Origin: Sphingobacteriales bacterium
GTDB lineage: Bacteria; Bacteroidota; Bacteroidia; Chitinophagales; CAIOSU01
Length of the DNA stretch: 64,000 bases
Assembly (NCBI GenBank): GCA_027483645.1
Contig: JAIXUD010000022.1
Location: 248,001-312,000, forward strand
Direction: 5' to 3'
Below, in pieces: positions 20,249-30,104 of this stretch (the stretch's first letter is position 1; the number at the start of each line of letters is the position of its first letter). Below the pieces are notes generated by a model. It was not told the origin of the DNA and made no database searches. It was given only the letters and a program-made list of their open reading frames with translations. The translations under genes were made by a program, and so were the position numbers.

Positions 20249-21790
20249 CTAGTGTAATTGCTTGTCTATAATCATGATCCTCGGATTATTAGTTATTGAG
20301 GGAGGCAATACCTGGACCCCATGACTTTTAAAAATGGCAATCATGTGGCCCGCATTGAGCAGCGAATCCAATACTTGCTCATTAGGCCACCAATGATGAG
20401 CGTTCAGGTCGGTATAAAACATCATCTCCACATCCTCAAAGCTTTTGCAGTTGAAGACTAGATAACCCTCTTCTAGGGTTTGGCCAATTTCTTTATATAC
20501 TTCTGTGTTGTATATCTTTTCGTTACGCTCTTTGTTATTGATACTCCTGTTTTTATCTATATCCCACGGCCTGAAAGCAAATAGCATTATCGCTATCATA
20601 GCCGAAATCAACACTAGTTTATGGGCGTGGCGGGCGGCCACTTGATAAGCACTTACTAATGCATAAGCCGTAACCATGTATAAGATAGGCGCTACTGCGA
20701 AGGTGAAAGCGGGCATTTTTGTTTTTACTTGCGAAAAGAACAGATAGATAATCGCCACCATCACCAGCATTTCGATGGTGTAGGGGCGCTTGAGCCAGCC
20801 CCTAGCAAAAACCATGATCAAGCCTACAGCCATAAACGGTAATAGGGTAATGCCATAGTGGGGCAGCATATACCGCAAATGGTACCAAGCATCGCCACCA
20901 TGACCTTCCAGCGGTTCAATAATATGCAGGTAGTTGTGGTATTGGCTCCAAGCCATTTCTTTAGGAAAATGCTGTGCCGTATATATTTGCCAAGGTAAAA
21001 AGATTGCCACGGCTACTGCTAGGGCCAATAACAGGTGTAGCCAATTCTTTTTATCAGTGCGTTCAGCGGGTGTAAACAATAGCATAGTGCCCCACCCAGC
21101 GAAAACCAACAACCCCGTAAGCCACTTGTTGAGCACCGCACAGCCCACAAAAAGCCCTATTAGCAACAACCACTTAAGGGGCTTGTGCAATTGGTTGCGA
21201 TACTCCGTATAGGCCCAAATAGAGGCTAATACATAAACATGGTAAACGAGGTCGTTGTGGTCTAAGCCCATTAAACCAGAGGTCATCTCCAGTTGATAAT
21301 AGCTAAGGGCAAATAGCAGTGCTGCTAAATATGCCACCGCTTTATCTTTCAACCATAGGTAACCTGTTCTATAAACCAACCACACCGCAATAGTGCCCAT
21401 AATGGCACTAGGCAGGCGCATGGCTACTTCGTTTACCCCAAATAGCTTCATGCTTAGGGCCATTTGCCATAAAAACAGGGGCTGCTTGTGTACCCAAATA
21501 TGGTTGCAGCACCAGTCCTGATAGTTGTAAGGTAGTACCGGGTTTACCCGCAACATGGGTACCCAAGGGTTGTCCATCATGTTTTTGGCAACCAGTGCAT
21601 GGAAGCGCTCATCCCAATCGTGCAGAAAGGGGTCGAGGGTAATCATTACCATGCGTAGGCAAAAGGCACCGAGCAAGAGGAAAGCAATACCAAGCTTCTC
21701 TTTACCACTGAAAAAAAAGTATGTACCCAAGGCTATTGGCAGCACGGCAAACAACAGTTTTACGAAAGGTGTGAAAGCGGTTATATCCAA
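20249..21790 (-). CDS. ArnT/PMT-like glycosyltransferase (GT39 superfamily), membrane protein
   Basis: Multiple TM helices, 'DPFLHDWDERFHALVAKNMM' DE motif, 'HKQPLFLWQMALSMKLFGVNEVAMRLPSAIMG'. Confidence 0.85.
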   Translation of the reverse strand: MDITAFTPFVKLLFAVLPIALGTYFFFSGKEKLGIAFLLLGAFCLRMVMITLDPFLHDWDERFHALVAKNMMDNPWVPMLRVNPVLPYNYQDWCCNHIWVHKQPLFLWQMALSMKLFGVNEVAMRLPSAIMGTIAVWLVYRTGYLWLKDKAVAYLAALLFALSYYQLEMTSGLMGLDHNDLVYHVYVLASIWAYTEYRNQLHKPLKWLLLIGLFVGCAVLNKWLTGLLVFAGWGTMLLFTPAERTDKKNWLHLLLALAVAVAIFLPWQIYTAQHFPKEMAWSQYHNYLHIIEPLEGHGGDAWYHLRYMLPHYGITLLPFMAVGLIMVFARGWLKRPYTIEMLVMVAIIYLFFSQVKTKMPAFTFAVAPILYMVTAYALVSAYQVAARHAHKLVLISAMIAIMLFAFRPWDIDKNRSINNKERNEKIYNTEVYKEIGQTLEEGYLVFNCKSFEDVEMMFYTDLNAHHWWPNEQVLDSLLNAGHMIAIFKSHGVQVLPPSITNNPRIMIIDKQLH

Positions 21791-21888
21791 TTGCCGTTTT
21801 TTCTATATAAACAATAATGCCACCTAGACGCTACGCTTAGCCAGTAGGTTGTATGGTGGTTTCCTTTATGCATCACCATATTATGATA

Positions 21889-22290
21889 CTAATAGTAGCT
21901 ATTGATAATGGGGAAATGGAAATTGTACCATATAGTGTCTGTTACTACTGGGGTCTGAAAACGTTGCACCGAGCAGATTATATCAATAATATCGAACTCC
22001 CCACACTTATCACTCCTATAGTCGATGTTATCTCCGAACAAATCAAGCCAGCGATTATTATGCTTCTTGAGATAAACCCGTTGCACATTAACGGCTTGAG
22101 TATCCTGAATATTAAAATCCTTAACCAACCTCATTACTTCTTCTTCGTCGTTTGGCAAGCTGCTGATTAAATAGTATTCGTGCACATAGTTTCCACGCTC
22201 TACTTTGCATAAATACTCTACTTTAGGTTGAGAGCAACCTGATAAGACAATAGAAAAAATGAGCAATAACGGGATCGTTCGGCTGTTCAT
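21889..22290 (-). CDS. Hypothetical lipoprotein (133 aa)
   Basis: Lipobox 'LLLIFSIVLSGCS' at the N-terminus; no family recognised. Confidence 0.65.
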   Translation of the reverse strand: MNSRTIPLLLIFSIVLSGCSQPKVEYLCKVERGNYVHEYYLISSLPNDEEEVMRLVKDFNIQDTQAVNVQRVYLKKHNNRWLDLFGDNIDYRSDKCGEFDIIDIICSVQRFQTPVVTDTIWYNFHFPIINSYY

Positions 22291-22332
22291 TTAAAGCCCT
22301 TTTAATTAACGCCATTAACAGCTATCAAACAA

Positions 22333-24426
22333 CTATCGTATCACCGACCCATTCGGTGTGCCTTCTGCCGGAACAGTAAAGTACAGTTTACCAGCACTAT
22401 CTTCAGCCAGCAGTATCATGCCTTGGCTCTCAATGCCTTTTAGCTTACGTGGTGCAAGGTTGGCTACAATACTTACCCGCTGGCCGATAAGAGTTTCAGG
22501 TTGAAAATGCGAAGCTACACCCGATACTATGGTGCGCTGCTCAAAACCCAAATCAACGGTAAACTTCAATAACTTATCAGCTTTCTCAACCTTCTCCGCG
22601 GTAATAATGGTGCCAGCACGCAAATCTATCTTGGCAAAATCATCAAATACTATTTCAGCCTTCATAGGCTCGTATGCTGATGTTTGAGTTGTTGCTATTC
22701 CTTCGGTTGATGGTGTTTCTTCGGTAGGTGTTGTCATAGGTTGGCTGGCGTGCAGTTTTGTTACTTGTTTGGCAATGGTTTCGTCTTCTACTTTGCTAAA
22801 GAGGAGTTCAGGTTGATTCAATTGATGGCCAGTTGGCAGGTAAACCGTGCCCGGGTTCCATTCAAATTCATTGGGTAGATTGAGCAAACGGCGTAATTTG
22901 CCGGACGTGGTTGGCAAAAAAGGCAAGCTCAATACCGATAGATGCGCAATAACCTGTAGGCCATTGTACAATATCTCGGCTGTGCGCTTTGGGTCAATTT
23001 TGTATAGTTTCCAAGGCTCAAGCAAACCCAGGTAACGGTCGCCGCTTCGGGCAAGCTCCATTAGGCTATTTTGCGCCTGGCGGAAATCGTATTTCTCTAT
23101 GCTCTCGCCTACGTTTTGGTATGCCTTGGCTATTTGGGCAACGAACTCGATATCCTCTTGTTTCAAATCACCTTGTGGACCATCGGGTATTTTGCCTTCA
23201 AAGTATTTATGGGTGAGCACCATTACGCGGTTCACAAAGTTGCCAAGCGTGGCCACCAGCTCATTGTTGTTGCGGGCTTGAAAGTCGGCCCAGGTAAACT
23301 CACTATCCTTGGTTTCCGGCATGTTGCTGCACAGGTAGTAGCGCAGCACATCTTGCTGTCCTGGGAAATCTTCCAGAAACTCATGTACCCACACCGCCCA
23401 GTTGCGGCTGGTGCTCAGCTTTCGCCCCTCTAGGTTCATAAACTCATTGGCAGGCACATTGGTAGGTAGTATATAGTTGTTCGCCTTGAGTATCGTAGGG
23501 AAGATGATGCAGTGGAACACAATGTTATCCTTACCGATGAAATGCACCAGCTTGGTATCCTTGTTTTTCCAATACAGCTCCCAATCCTTGTTGTTGTCAA
23601 TAGCCCATTGTTTGGTGGCACTTATATAGCCTATGGGCGCATCCAGCCATACGTACAACACTTTTCCTTCGGCACCGGGCAGCGGCACGGGTACGCCCCA
23701 GTCAAGGTCTCGGGTAATGCTGCGCGGGTGCAGGCCCTGTTCAATCCAGCTACGGCACTGGCCGGCCACGTTCACCTTCCATTCTTCGTTGCGACCGTTG
23801 CCTTTTATTATCCATTCGCGTAGCCAGTCCTCTTGCTTATCAAGCGGTAGGTACCAATGTTTGGTAAGGCGTTTTACAGGAGCCTTGTTGCTCAGCATCG
23901 AACGGGGGTTAATTAGTTCGTCAGGGCTGAGGGTAGTGCCGCACTTTTCGCACTGGTCGCCATAGGCGTTTTCGTTGCCGCAGTTTGGGCAGGTGCCTAT
24001 AATGTATCTGTCGGCCAAAAACTGGCTGAACTCGTCATCGTAATACTGCTCCGTTTCACGTTCCTCAAAAAAGCCCTTGTCATACAAGTCTTTAAAGTAC
24101 TGCGAGGATGTTTCGTGGTGTAGCTTGCTGCTGGTGCGGTGGTATATATCGAAATTGATACCCAAATCCTTAAAGGCCTGCTTGTTAATTTCGTGGTACT
24201 TATCGATAATGGCCTGTGGCGTGGTGCCTTCTTTCTTGGCCTGTATGGTAATAGCCGCACCATGTTCATCGCTGCCGCACACGTACACCACATCGCGCCC
24301 ACGCAGGCGCAAGTAGCGCACATATATGTCGCCGGGTAGGTAAGCCCCAGCAATGTGCCCAACGTGTAGCGGGCCATTGGCATATGGCAATGCGGAAGTA
24401 ACCGTATATCGTTTCGGCTCGCTCAT
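22333..24426 (-). CDS. metG: Methionyl-tRNA synthetase with C-terminal tRNA-binding domain
   Basis: 'YTVTSALPYANGPLHVGHIAGAYLPGDIYVRY', 'KLSTSRNWAVW' (KMSKS-like), C-terminal 'FAKIDLRAGTIITAEKVEKADKLLKF'. Confidence 0.97.
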   Translation of the reverse strand: MSEPKRYTVTSALPYANGPLHVGHIAGAYLPGDIYVRYLRLRGRDVVYVCGSDEHGAAITIQAKKEGTTPQAIIDKYHEINKQAFKDLGINFDIYHRTSSKLHHETSSQYFKDLYDKGFFEERETEQYYDDEFSQFLADRYIIGTCPNCGNENAYGDQCEKCGTTLSPDELINPRSMLSNKAPVKRLTKHWYLPLDKQEDWLREWIIKGNGRNEEWKVNVAGQCRSWIEQGLHPRSITRDLDWGVPVPLPGAEGKVLYVWLDAPIGYISATKQWAIDNNKDWELYWKNKDTKLVHFIGKDNIVFHCIIFPTILKANNYILPTNVPANEFMNLEGRKLSTSRNWAVWVHEFLEDFPGQQDVLRYYLCSNMPETKDSEFTWADFQARNNNELVATLGNFVNRVMVLTHKYFEGKIPDGPQGDLKQEDIEFVAQIAKAYQNVGESIEKYDFRQAQNSLMELARSGDRYLGLLEPWKLYKIDPKRTAEILYNGLQVIAHLSVLSLPFLPTTSGKLRRLLNLPNEFEWNPGTVYLPTGHQLNQPELLFSKVEDETIAKQVTKLHASQPMTTPTEETPSTEGIATTQTSAYEPMKAEIVFDDFAKIDLRAGTIITAEKVEKADKLLKFTVDLGFEQRTIVSGVASHFQPETLIGQRVSIVANLAPRKLKGIESQGMILLAEDSAGKLYFTVPAEGTPNGSVIR

Positions 24427-24666
24427 AGTCTTTGGTAGGCTTTAAGGCAAAGATAGTTGATTGGTTGATTGGTTGAATGGTTACTGGTTGATTGGTTGTG
24501 CTTCAAGGCAGAATTATTAATTCATTTCCTTGCGATTCGTGCCAAAACAGGTTCATCACCCTTTTTCAGGGGGAGGGTAGGAGGGGCTAATTGCGGGCGT
24601 GATGATAAGGTTACAGATGATTTCATTCGTAGTAGAAAAATAATTTAATACTAACTATGAATGTTA

Positions 24667-25209
24667 TTATTCCCCCACCTTGCTTAGCACGGAGGTTACT
24701 TCCGGCATTCGGGAAGAGCGAGGGCTAATAAAATTGAGCCTTTTGCGGCGTTCTGGAACCAGCCCCTTTACAGCACTTTTATCAAGTGTTATCGTATAAA
24801 TCTCTGCAAAATCAGCAGAAGTAATATTGCGGGATGCAACCACTTGGTTTTGGAGCAGCACATTGAGTTGCAGGGTATCGTTCGGCCTCAGTAATGATAA
24901 AAAAGTACTGTCAAAAGCTAAACCACCTAAGCCGGAAGCATTGGTAATGGCGGCCATTGGAGTGCCCGCAATACTTAGCTGTGCCCCAGAAAGGGTTTGC
25001 CAAGACTTTCTACCGTTGGGGTAAGATACTTCCACCACAAGTATTAATTTGTTGTCCTGTTTTATGCCTGCAATTTCGGTAGCCTTTTTGCGTACGGTCA
25101 TAGTGCCTAGTAGAGCTTCACTATTTACAATGCTATCCTGTTGTGCAATACCATCCGTATAGCAAACAAGCACAAGTAAACTCAATAGCAAACCATATTT
25201 CATAAGCAC
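24667..25209 (-). CDS. Hypothetical secreted protein (180 aa)
   Basis: Signal peptide-like N-terminus; same-strand pair with the next gene; no clear family. Confidence 0.6.
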   Translation of the reverse strand: MLMKYGLLLSLLVLVCYTDGIAQQDSIVNSEALLGTMTVRKKATEIAGIKQDNKLILVVEVSYPNGRKSWQTLSGAQLSIAGTPMAAITNASGLGGLAFDSTFLSLLRPNDTLQLNVLLQNQVVASRNITSADFAEIYTITLDKSAVKGLVPERRKRLNFISPRSSRMPEVTSVLSKVGE

Positions 25210-25214
25210 TATTA

Positions 25215-25802
25215 TTATTTTGCTACTTCTCTAGGTTCCCTTGGCGGCAGCTTATCTTCCTTTTGGAACCACTTCCATGGGAAGAAAATACGCTTCAGCA
25301 TTTCACGGCGACGCTCTTGGCGGCTCATGCCTGTTTTCGTAGCCACATCGGGGATGTAATGGGTAACGATAAAGTCATCGGTATTATTGGCTAAGGGCAC
25401 CGTTATGGTGGTGTCCCAATCGGTTTGGTGTTGTACGAGTATTTGAAACGAGTCTTTCTGGGAGGTGGATTGGAGCGACACTTTCACTTGGAAGTTACCG
25501 TTGGCATCGGTATATACCGGTGCTGCTCTCCCCGCTGCCAACACAGTAGCAGAACGGATGGGCGTAGAGTCGTTTTGGTATACCCTTAATACACGTCCTT
25601 TTATGGTGATGGTGTCAGCTGGGGCACTCCCACCTCCACTAGACGAGCCGCCCAAGTTGCCCAGAAACTCCAACCCACCTGGTATAAAATCGCCCATATG
25701 CACCTTGCGCACCACAAAAGTGCCAGCCTGCAAGGTATCTTGCCCGCACAAATGCAGGGGCAGCATACACCATAAACCAATAAGCAGCAGGCACTTCATC
25801 AT
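25215..25802 (-). CDS. Hypothetical secreted protein with carboxypeptidase-regulatory-like segment (195 aa)
   Basis: Signal peptide; 'ITIKGRVLRVYQNDSTPIRSATVLAAGRAAPVYTDANGNFQVKVSL'. Confidence 0.65.
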   Translation of the reverse strand: MMKCLLLIGLWCMLPLHLCGQDTLQAGTFVVRKVHMGDFIPGGLEFLGNLGGSSSGGGSAPADTITIKGRVLRVYQNDSTPIRSATVLAAGRAAPVYTDANGNFQVKVSLQSTSQKDSFQILVQHQTDWDTTITVPLANNTDDFIVTHYIPDVATKTGMSRQERRREMLKRIFFPWKWFQKEDKLPPREPREVAK

Positions 25803-26025
25803 ACTAAAGATAATATTCAGGCATTGATACTGCTATAACTCGGGAAGTAGATTTGGTTACAGTTTTCTTTGACATTTATTTTTCCGTGGCCCTTACCAAC
25901 TTACAAGACTCACCAACGGTGCAAATCTTTTGAATTACCACGTCCGCTCACCATGACACGACTGGGGCATAGTGAGATAGGTTGTTTATGCATCTTATTC
26001 TGCAGCGTAACTTATATTCAATTAA

Positions 26026-26622
26026 TCAAAGTCCCACCTTCCTAAACGTCAAATTTATCCTCGGCCCCATCACTTTGGCGGACTTGGGCAGGGAGTGTTG
26101 CCAATAATGCTGCAACTGGCCGCCCATTACGAGTAGCGAGCCATGGGGTAGGGGCACATCTAGTTTGCGGGTTTTGTCATGCTTGTGCTTTAGCTTAAAT
26201 ACCCGCTCTTCGCCTAAGCTTATGGATGCAATGAGCGGATTGCTTCCAAGTTCCTTCTCATCGTCGCTGTGCCAGCCCATACTATCTTGCCCATGGCGGT
26301 ACAGGTTAGCGAGGGCGGAGTTGAAATCGGCGTTGAGGTATTGCTCAATGTCGAACTTTATCTTCAACAGGGTAGGAGAGAAGGGGTGCGGCACAAACGT
26401 GGTACCGCTGTAGGTGTACACGGCCTCGGGTTCGCCATACCAGGCCACCAAGCGCGGCTGCATAATCTCCTTTCCGAAAATTTTGATGGCTTTGGCTTCC
26501 CATTGCAGCTCTAGGGTAAGGGTTTTAAGCAGTTGGTTGGCTTCAGCCAACGGGTAAAAGCCTGTAACCAATAGCAAGCTGCCATCACCTACAGGAATAT
26601 CTATCGCTTCTTTACCGAACAT
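26026..26622 (-). CDS. AlkB-like 2OG-Fe(II) oxygenase (DNA repair type)
   Basis: 'GWHSDDEKELGSNPLIASISLGEERVFKLKHK', 'LPHGSLLVMGGQLQHYWQHSLPKSAKVMGPRINLTFRKV'. Confidence 0.93.
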   Translation of the reverse strand: MFGKEAIDIPVGDGSLLLVTGFYPLAEANQLLKTLTLELQWEAKAIKIFGKEIMQPRLVAWYGEPEAVYTYSGTTFVPHPFSPTLLKIKFDIEQYLNADFNSALANLYRHGQDSMGWHSDDEKELGSNPLIASISLGEERVFKLKHKHDKTRKLDVPLPHGSLLVMGGQLQHYWQHSLPKSAKVMGPRINLTFRKVGL

Positions 26623-26643
26623 GCTTGCAATATATCACATTTA

Positions 26644-28212
26644 CTACCGGCTCTGTAGGGCTCGCTCCAAATCCCTTACGTAGTTGGGGTGCGCTTTTTG
26701 GCCTAGTTTGCCAGCTTGTATTAAGTCCTCCTTAGCTTGCTCGTAGTGCCGCAAGTTATAGAACGTAACGGAGCGGTTGAGATATGCTTTTCCTACTTTA
26801 GGCTTTAGGCTGATGGCTTTGTTGTAGTCTGGTACGGCCTCCGCAAATTTTGATTGAAACGCCAACGCATTGCCCCGGTTAAGATAGGCACTGGCAAAGG
26901 TACTATCGTATTTTATGGATGTGGTAAAGTCTTTTTCGGCAAGCTCCAGCCGTTTCTGTTCCAAGTTCACGACCCCGCGGTTGTTGTAGGGCAATGCTTG
27001 CTCGGGGTAGCGCTCTATGGCGGTATCCCACAGGGTATAGTCTTTCTCCCAAATGGGTAACTGCAAAAAGGTAATCGCCCCAAAAAACATGATGATAACT
27101 GTGGCACCTACCTGTGCACCCCTGCCCAGCTTGTATACTGCATACGACATTGCCAGCCCTGCCGGAAACATAGAAAGGTAGATGTACCTATCGGCCACGT
27201 TGGAAAACTTTTGAAAGAAAAACGGGATAATGCCCGAAACGGTTGCAAAGCCCACGGCAAATAGTAGCAAGCAAGCCAGAAATGGACGGGCGTGCTTGTA
27301 AAAAACGGCAAATAGCACCCCTAATACCAAGGGTGTAAGCAATGCCCAGTTGATGAAGCTTTCCTCAATAAGGCTTTGTGGCGTGCGCCCATACGATGGC
27401 GACAAGTTGAAGGGGGCTATCAACTTCATTAAATAAAAGTTGAGCGCATCCAGTGCCAATAGCGGCCGGCTCCACAGCGGGGCTACAAAATCTACCTTGC
27501 TGGCGGGCTGTACATTCAGGGTCATTACTATTATCGGTATGGTAAATAACATGGCACAGCTAGCTATGAGCAAACTGTTATTCCATTTTTTATGCCTCAG
27601 CATCACATCGCCAATAAAGGCAAAGATGGGCAGCACCACCATATTGGGCTTGCAAAGCATACCCAGCGTGAACAGAATAGCGGGTACTACAAACTTTCGG
27701 GCGATGGATTTATTATCAACCGGCGTACCCCAATAAATAAAGAGTGCCCCCAACCCAAAGCCAGTTGCTAATAGACCCCTAAACTCCGATACCCAAGCTA
27801 CGCTTTCCACTTGCAACGGGTGTAGTAAAAACAGCGCTGCGCCAATAGCCGATGCAGCTATGTGGGGTATAAACAGCCTAATGATCGCAAATACTAGCCA
27901 GCCATTAATAAGGTGCATGAGCAAATTTATCAAATGGAAGGGTACGGGGTCGGGCTTGCCTTGGGCATCTTTATCGGCCACTTGATACACCAGCCCCCAT
28001 ACGGTATAGCTAACAGGTATATATAATCCTTCGTAAGGTTTCGCCCAAAACTTGCCCAGTTTGCCTTGGCGCAAGTTTTCGTTGGCGGTAAGGTGTGTGC
28101 GCTCGTCGTCCCAAACAAAGTCATAGTCTATGCTACGGCCGTAAATTAAAAAAACAAGCACCAATAATAACCCAAAGGGCCAATAACTTGTTATCTTTTG
28201 GGATGGAAGCAT
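26644..28212 (-). CDS. Multi-TM glycosyltransferase-like protein with C-terminal TPR repeats
   Basis: 'YDFVWDDERTHLTANENLRQG' and 'HLINLLMHLINGWLVFAI' as in PMT/TMTC-like proteins; C-terminal TPRs 'SAYLNRGNALAFQSKFAEAVPDYNKAISLKP'. Confidence 0.85.
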   Translation of the reverse strand: MLPSQKITSYWPFGLLLVLVFLIYGRSIDYDFVWDDERTHLTANENLRQGKLGKFWAKPYEGLYIPVSYTVWGLVYQVADKDAQGKPDPVPFHLINLLMHLINGWLVFAIIRLFIPHIAASAIGAALFLLHPLQVESVAWVSEFRGLLATGFGLGALFIYWGTPVDNKSIARKFVVPAILFTLGMLCKPNMVVLPIFAFIGDVMLRHKKWNNSLLIASCAMLFTIPIIVMTLNVQPASKVDFVAPLWSRPLLALDALNFYLMKLIAPFNLSPSYGRTPQSLIEESFINWALLTPLVLGVLFAVFYKHARPFLACLLLFAVGFATVSGIIPFFFQKFSNVADRYIYLSMFPAGLAMSYAVYKLGRGAQVGATVIIMFFGAITFLQLPIWEKDYTLWDTAIERYPEQALPYNNRGVVNLEQKRLELAEKDFTTSIKYDSTFASAYLNRGNALAFQSKFAEAVPDYNKAISLKPKVGKAYLNRSVTFYNLRHYEQAKEDLIQAGKLGQKAHPNYVRDLERALQSR

Positions 28213-28267
28213 TCGGTTGGGTGATTAACGGCCTCCAATATTAAACAATCTGCCCCGAAAAACATTT

Positions 28268-28687
28268 ATGGAGACCTACAAAAGCATTACATCGGGCAAG
28301 TGGACGGCCTATAACCACCCATTTAGCAGCGCGGCCTTTTTGTTGGGGCTGGCAGTAGTGGTTATGTTATTAGCCAAAACTACAAACCCCACACTACCTT
28401 GGCAGGTGTGCGGGGTTAGTATTTTGTTTTTTAGTGTTTACAACCAAGTAATGGGGCTGTTTCTACAGCGTTGGCCGCTGTACATGGGCCTATCTTACCT
28501 GGCATTTATAGCGCATGTAGTTTTGGCAATTTTGGTTGCAGGGCTTATTGCCGATGCACCCTTGGCCGAGTTGCCGAGTTTCAAAAAAACATATGCATTG
28601 CTTAGTGTTTTCTTTATTATGCTTACGGTGCTGGCCAGTGTATACCGGGTAGCATTGTACCTTATTGCTACACCTAAAAAGCAATAG
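28268..28687 (+). CDS. Hypothetical membrane protein (139 aa)
   Basis: Four predicted hydrophobic segments. Confidence 0.65.
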   Translation: METYKSITSGKWTAYNHPFSSAAFLLGLAVVVMLLAKTTNPTLPWQVCGVSILFFSVYNQVMGLFLQRWPLYMGLSYLAFIAHVVLAILVAGLIADAPLAELPSFKKTYALLSVFFIMLTVLASVYRVALYLIATPKKQ

Positions 28688-28692
28688 TGCTA

Positions 28693-28866
28693 TCAATCCA
28701 AGTCGTCATCGTCGTTTAGCCGCTGCAGGTGGTGCGGGCGTTGGTTTTTAGATTTATGTCGTTCGCGGCGCTGGGTTTTCATAGTTTTCGCCTTCTGTTC
28801 CCATTGTTCTATGTCGAATTTTTTGCCGTCTTTTTCTTTTTTGTCGCGGCGGTAGTTGCTTTTCAT
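28693..28866 (-). CDS. Small highly charged protein (57 aa), not in the supplied ORF track
   Basis: Reverse-strand translation MKSNYRRDKKEKDGKKFDIEQWEQKAKTMKTQRRERHKSKNQRPHHLQRLNDDDDLD*. Falls below the 60-aa cutoff. Confidence 0.55.
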   Translation of the reverse strand: MKSNYRRDKKEKDGKKFDIEQWEQKAKTMKTQRRERHKSKNQRPHHLQRLNDDDDLD

Positions 28867-29083
28867 TGTGCGGTATAGGGTTGGATTTTAATTGAACATA
28901 AAAATTGATTCCAACTATTTATACGCCAAACTGCTGTGTAGGTTTCCGTCAACTAATAAAAAGTAAGAAATTTGCGTAGTTATCCGTAAAAACAGTTACA
29001 ACCTGCTAAAAATCAACAGAAAAAGTTAACTCGAGAAAACCTTTTATAAACTTCTCTGTTATACCCCATATACCTATACCCCT

Positions 29084-30055
29084 ATGGAATTAAATAAGGC
29101 CAAGCCTTCGTGGTGGATAAGACCCGTTTTGTTTATAGCATTTCTTTACAGCCTGGCTTTGGGCTTGTTAATCATTTTTAGACCAGAGTTTATTTTTGCA
29201 GCTACTGGTATCGACCAGCCCAACCACATGTACATGTGGCAAACATTGGGAGCGGTTGAGGTTGTGCTGGGCTTTAGTTATATTATAGCTCTCACAAATC
29301 CTTACCGTCATTGGTCGCCGGTGGTTATGGGGCTTCTTTATAAAGTCTTTGCTACTATCATTTTCTTAAGTGGTGCCTTTGCCAGCGCAGAGTTAATGAA
29401 TCTGAAAAACTACGTTTTTGTCAATAACCTTATTTGGATGATTCCGTTTGCAGCCATTTTGGTGCATACCTACCTGCATAGCATGCGTAGCGACGACTTG
29501 TTGATTGAGGCATTTGATGATGATCAGATTACTTTGGATATGTTTGATACCACTGAGGGTATCGATTTAAAAGAAACGAGCCATCGCTCTCTCACCATGG
29601 TAGTTTTTTTAAGGCACTTTGGCTGTACTTTTTGCCGTGAAACATTACAAGATTTGTCTAACCTACGCAGCGAAATTGAGGCTAAAGGTTTGAAGATTGT
29701 ACTAGTGCACATGATGGAGGATGAAGAAGAAGCGCAAAGGCAAGTTCTCTTTTATGGTCCCAGTTTAGTAAACATCCCACTTATTAGCGATCCTGAAGGT
29801 ATTTTGTATAAAAAATTCAAGTTGCGCCGAGGCACGTTGTGGCAGTTGCTGGGTGGAAAGGTATTGTTCAGAGCTTTTATTGCCGGTATTATCAAAGGTA
29901 ACGGTATTGGAAAAGAAACTGGTGATATGACCCAAATGCCTGGTGTATTTGTAATGCACAAGGGGGAGGTAATTGATCATTTTGTACACGAAAGTAGTGC
30001 CGATAGGCCCAAGTATATTAAAATTGCTGAGATGGCTTTGAATAAGGCTGCTTAA
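29084..30055 (+). CDS. Membrane protein with C-terminal peroxiredoxin-like (AhpC/TSA) domain
   Basis: N-terminal four-TM region; 'MVVFLRHFGCTFCRETLQDLSNLRSEIEAKGLKIVLVHM' redoxin motif with CxxC-type site. Confidence 0.85.
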   Translation: MELNKAKPSWWIRPVLFIAFLYSLALGLLIIFRPEFIFAATGIDQPNHMYMWQTLGAVEVVLGFSYIIALTNPYRHWSPVVMGLLYKVFATIIFLSGAFASAELMNLKNYVFVNNLIWMIPFAAILVHTYLHSMRSDDLLIEAFDDDQITLDMFDTTEGIDLKETSHRSLTMVVFLRHFGCTFCRETLQDLSNLRSEIEAKGLKIVLVHMMEDEEEAQRQVLFYGPSLVNIPLISDPEGILYKKFKLRRGTLWQLLGGKVLFRAFIAGIIKGNGIGKETGDMTQMPGVFVMHKGEVIDHFVHESSADRPKYIKIAEMALNKAA

Positions 30056-30104
30056 AAGTTTCAGTGATGCCCTTCTCCGGTTGAATTTTTATTTCTAACT
30101 AAGT

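Noticed and set aside
24545-24600. G-rich stretch cctttttcagggggagggtaggagggg as a possible G-quadruplex
   Set aside because: G runs are compatible, but such G-rich fragments recur in Bacteroidota intergenic DNA and no second feature supports a function.
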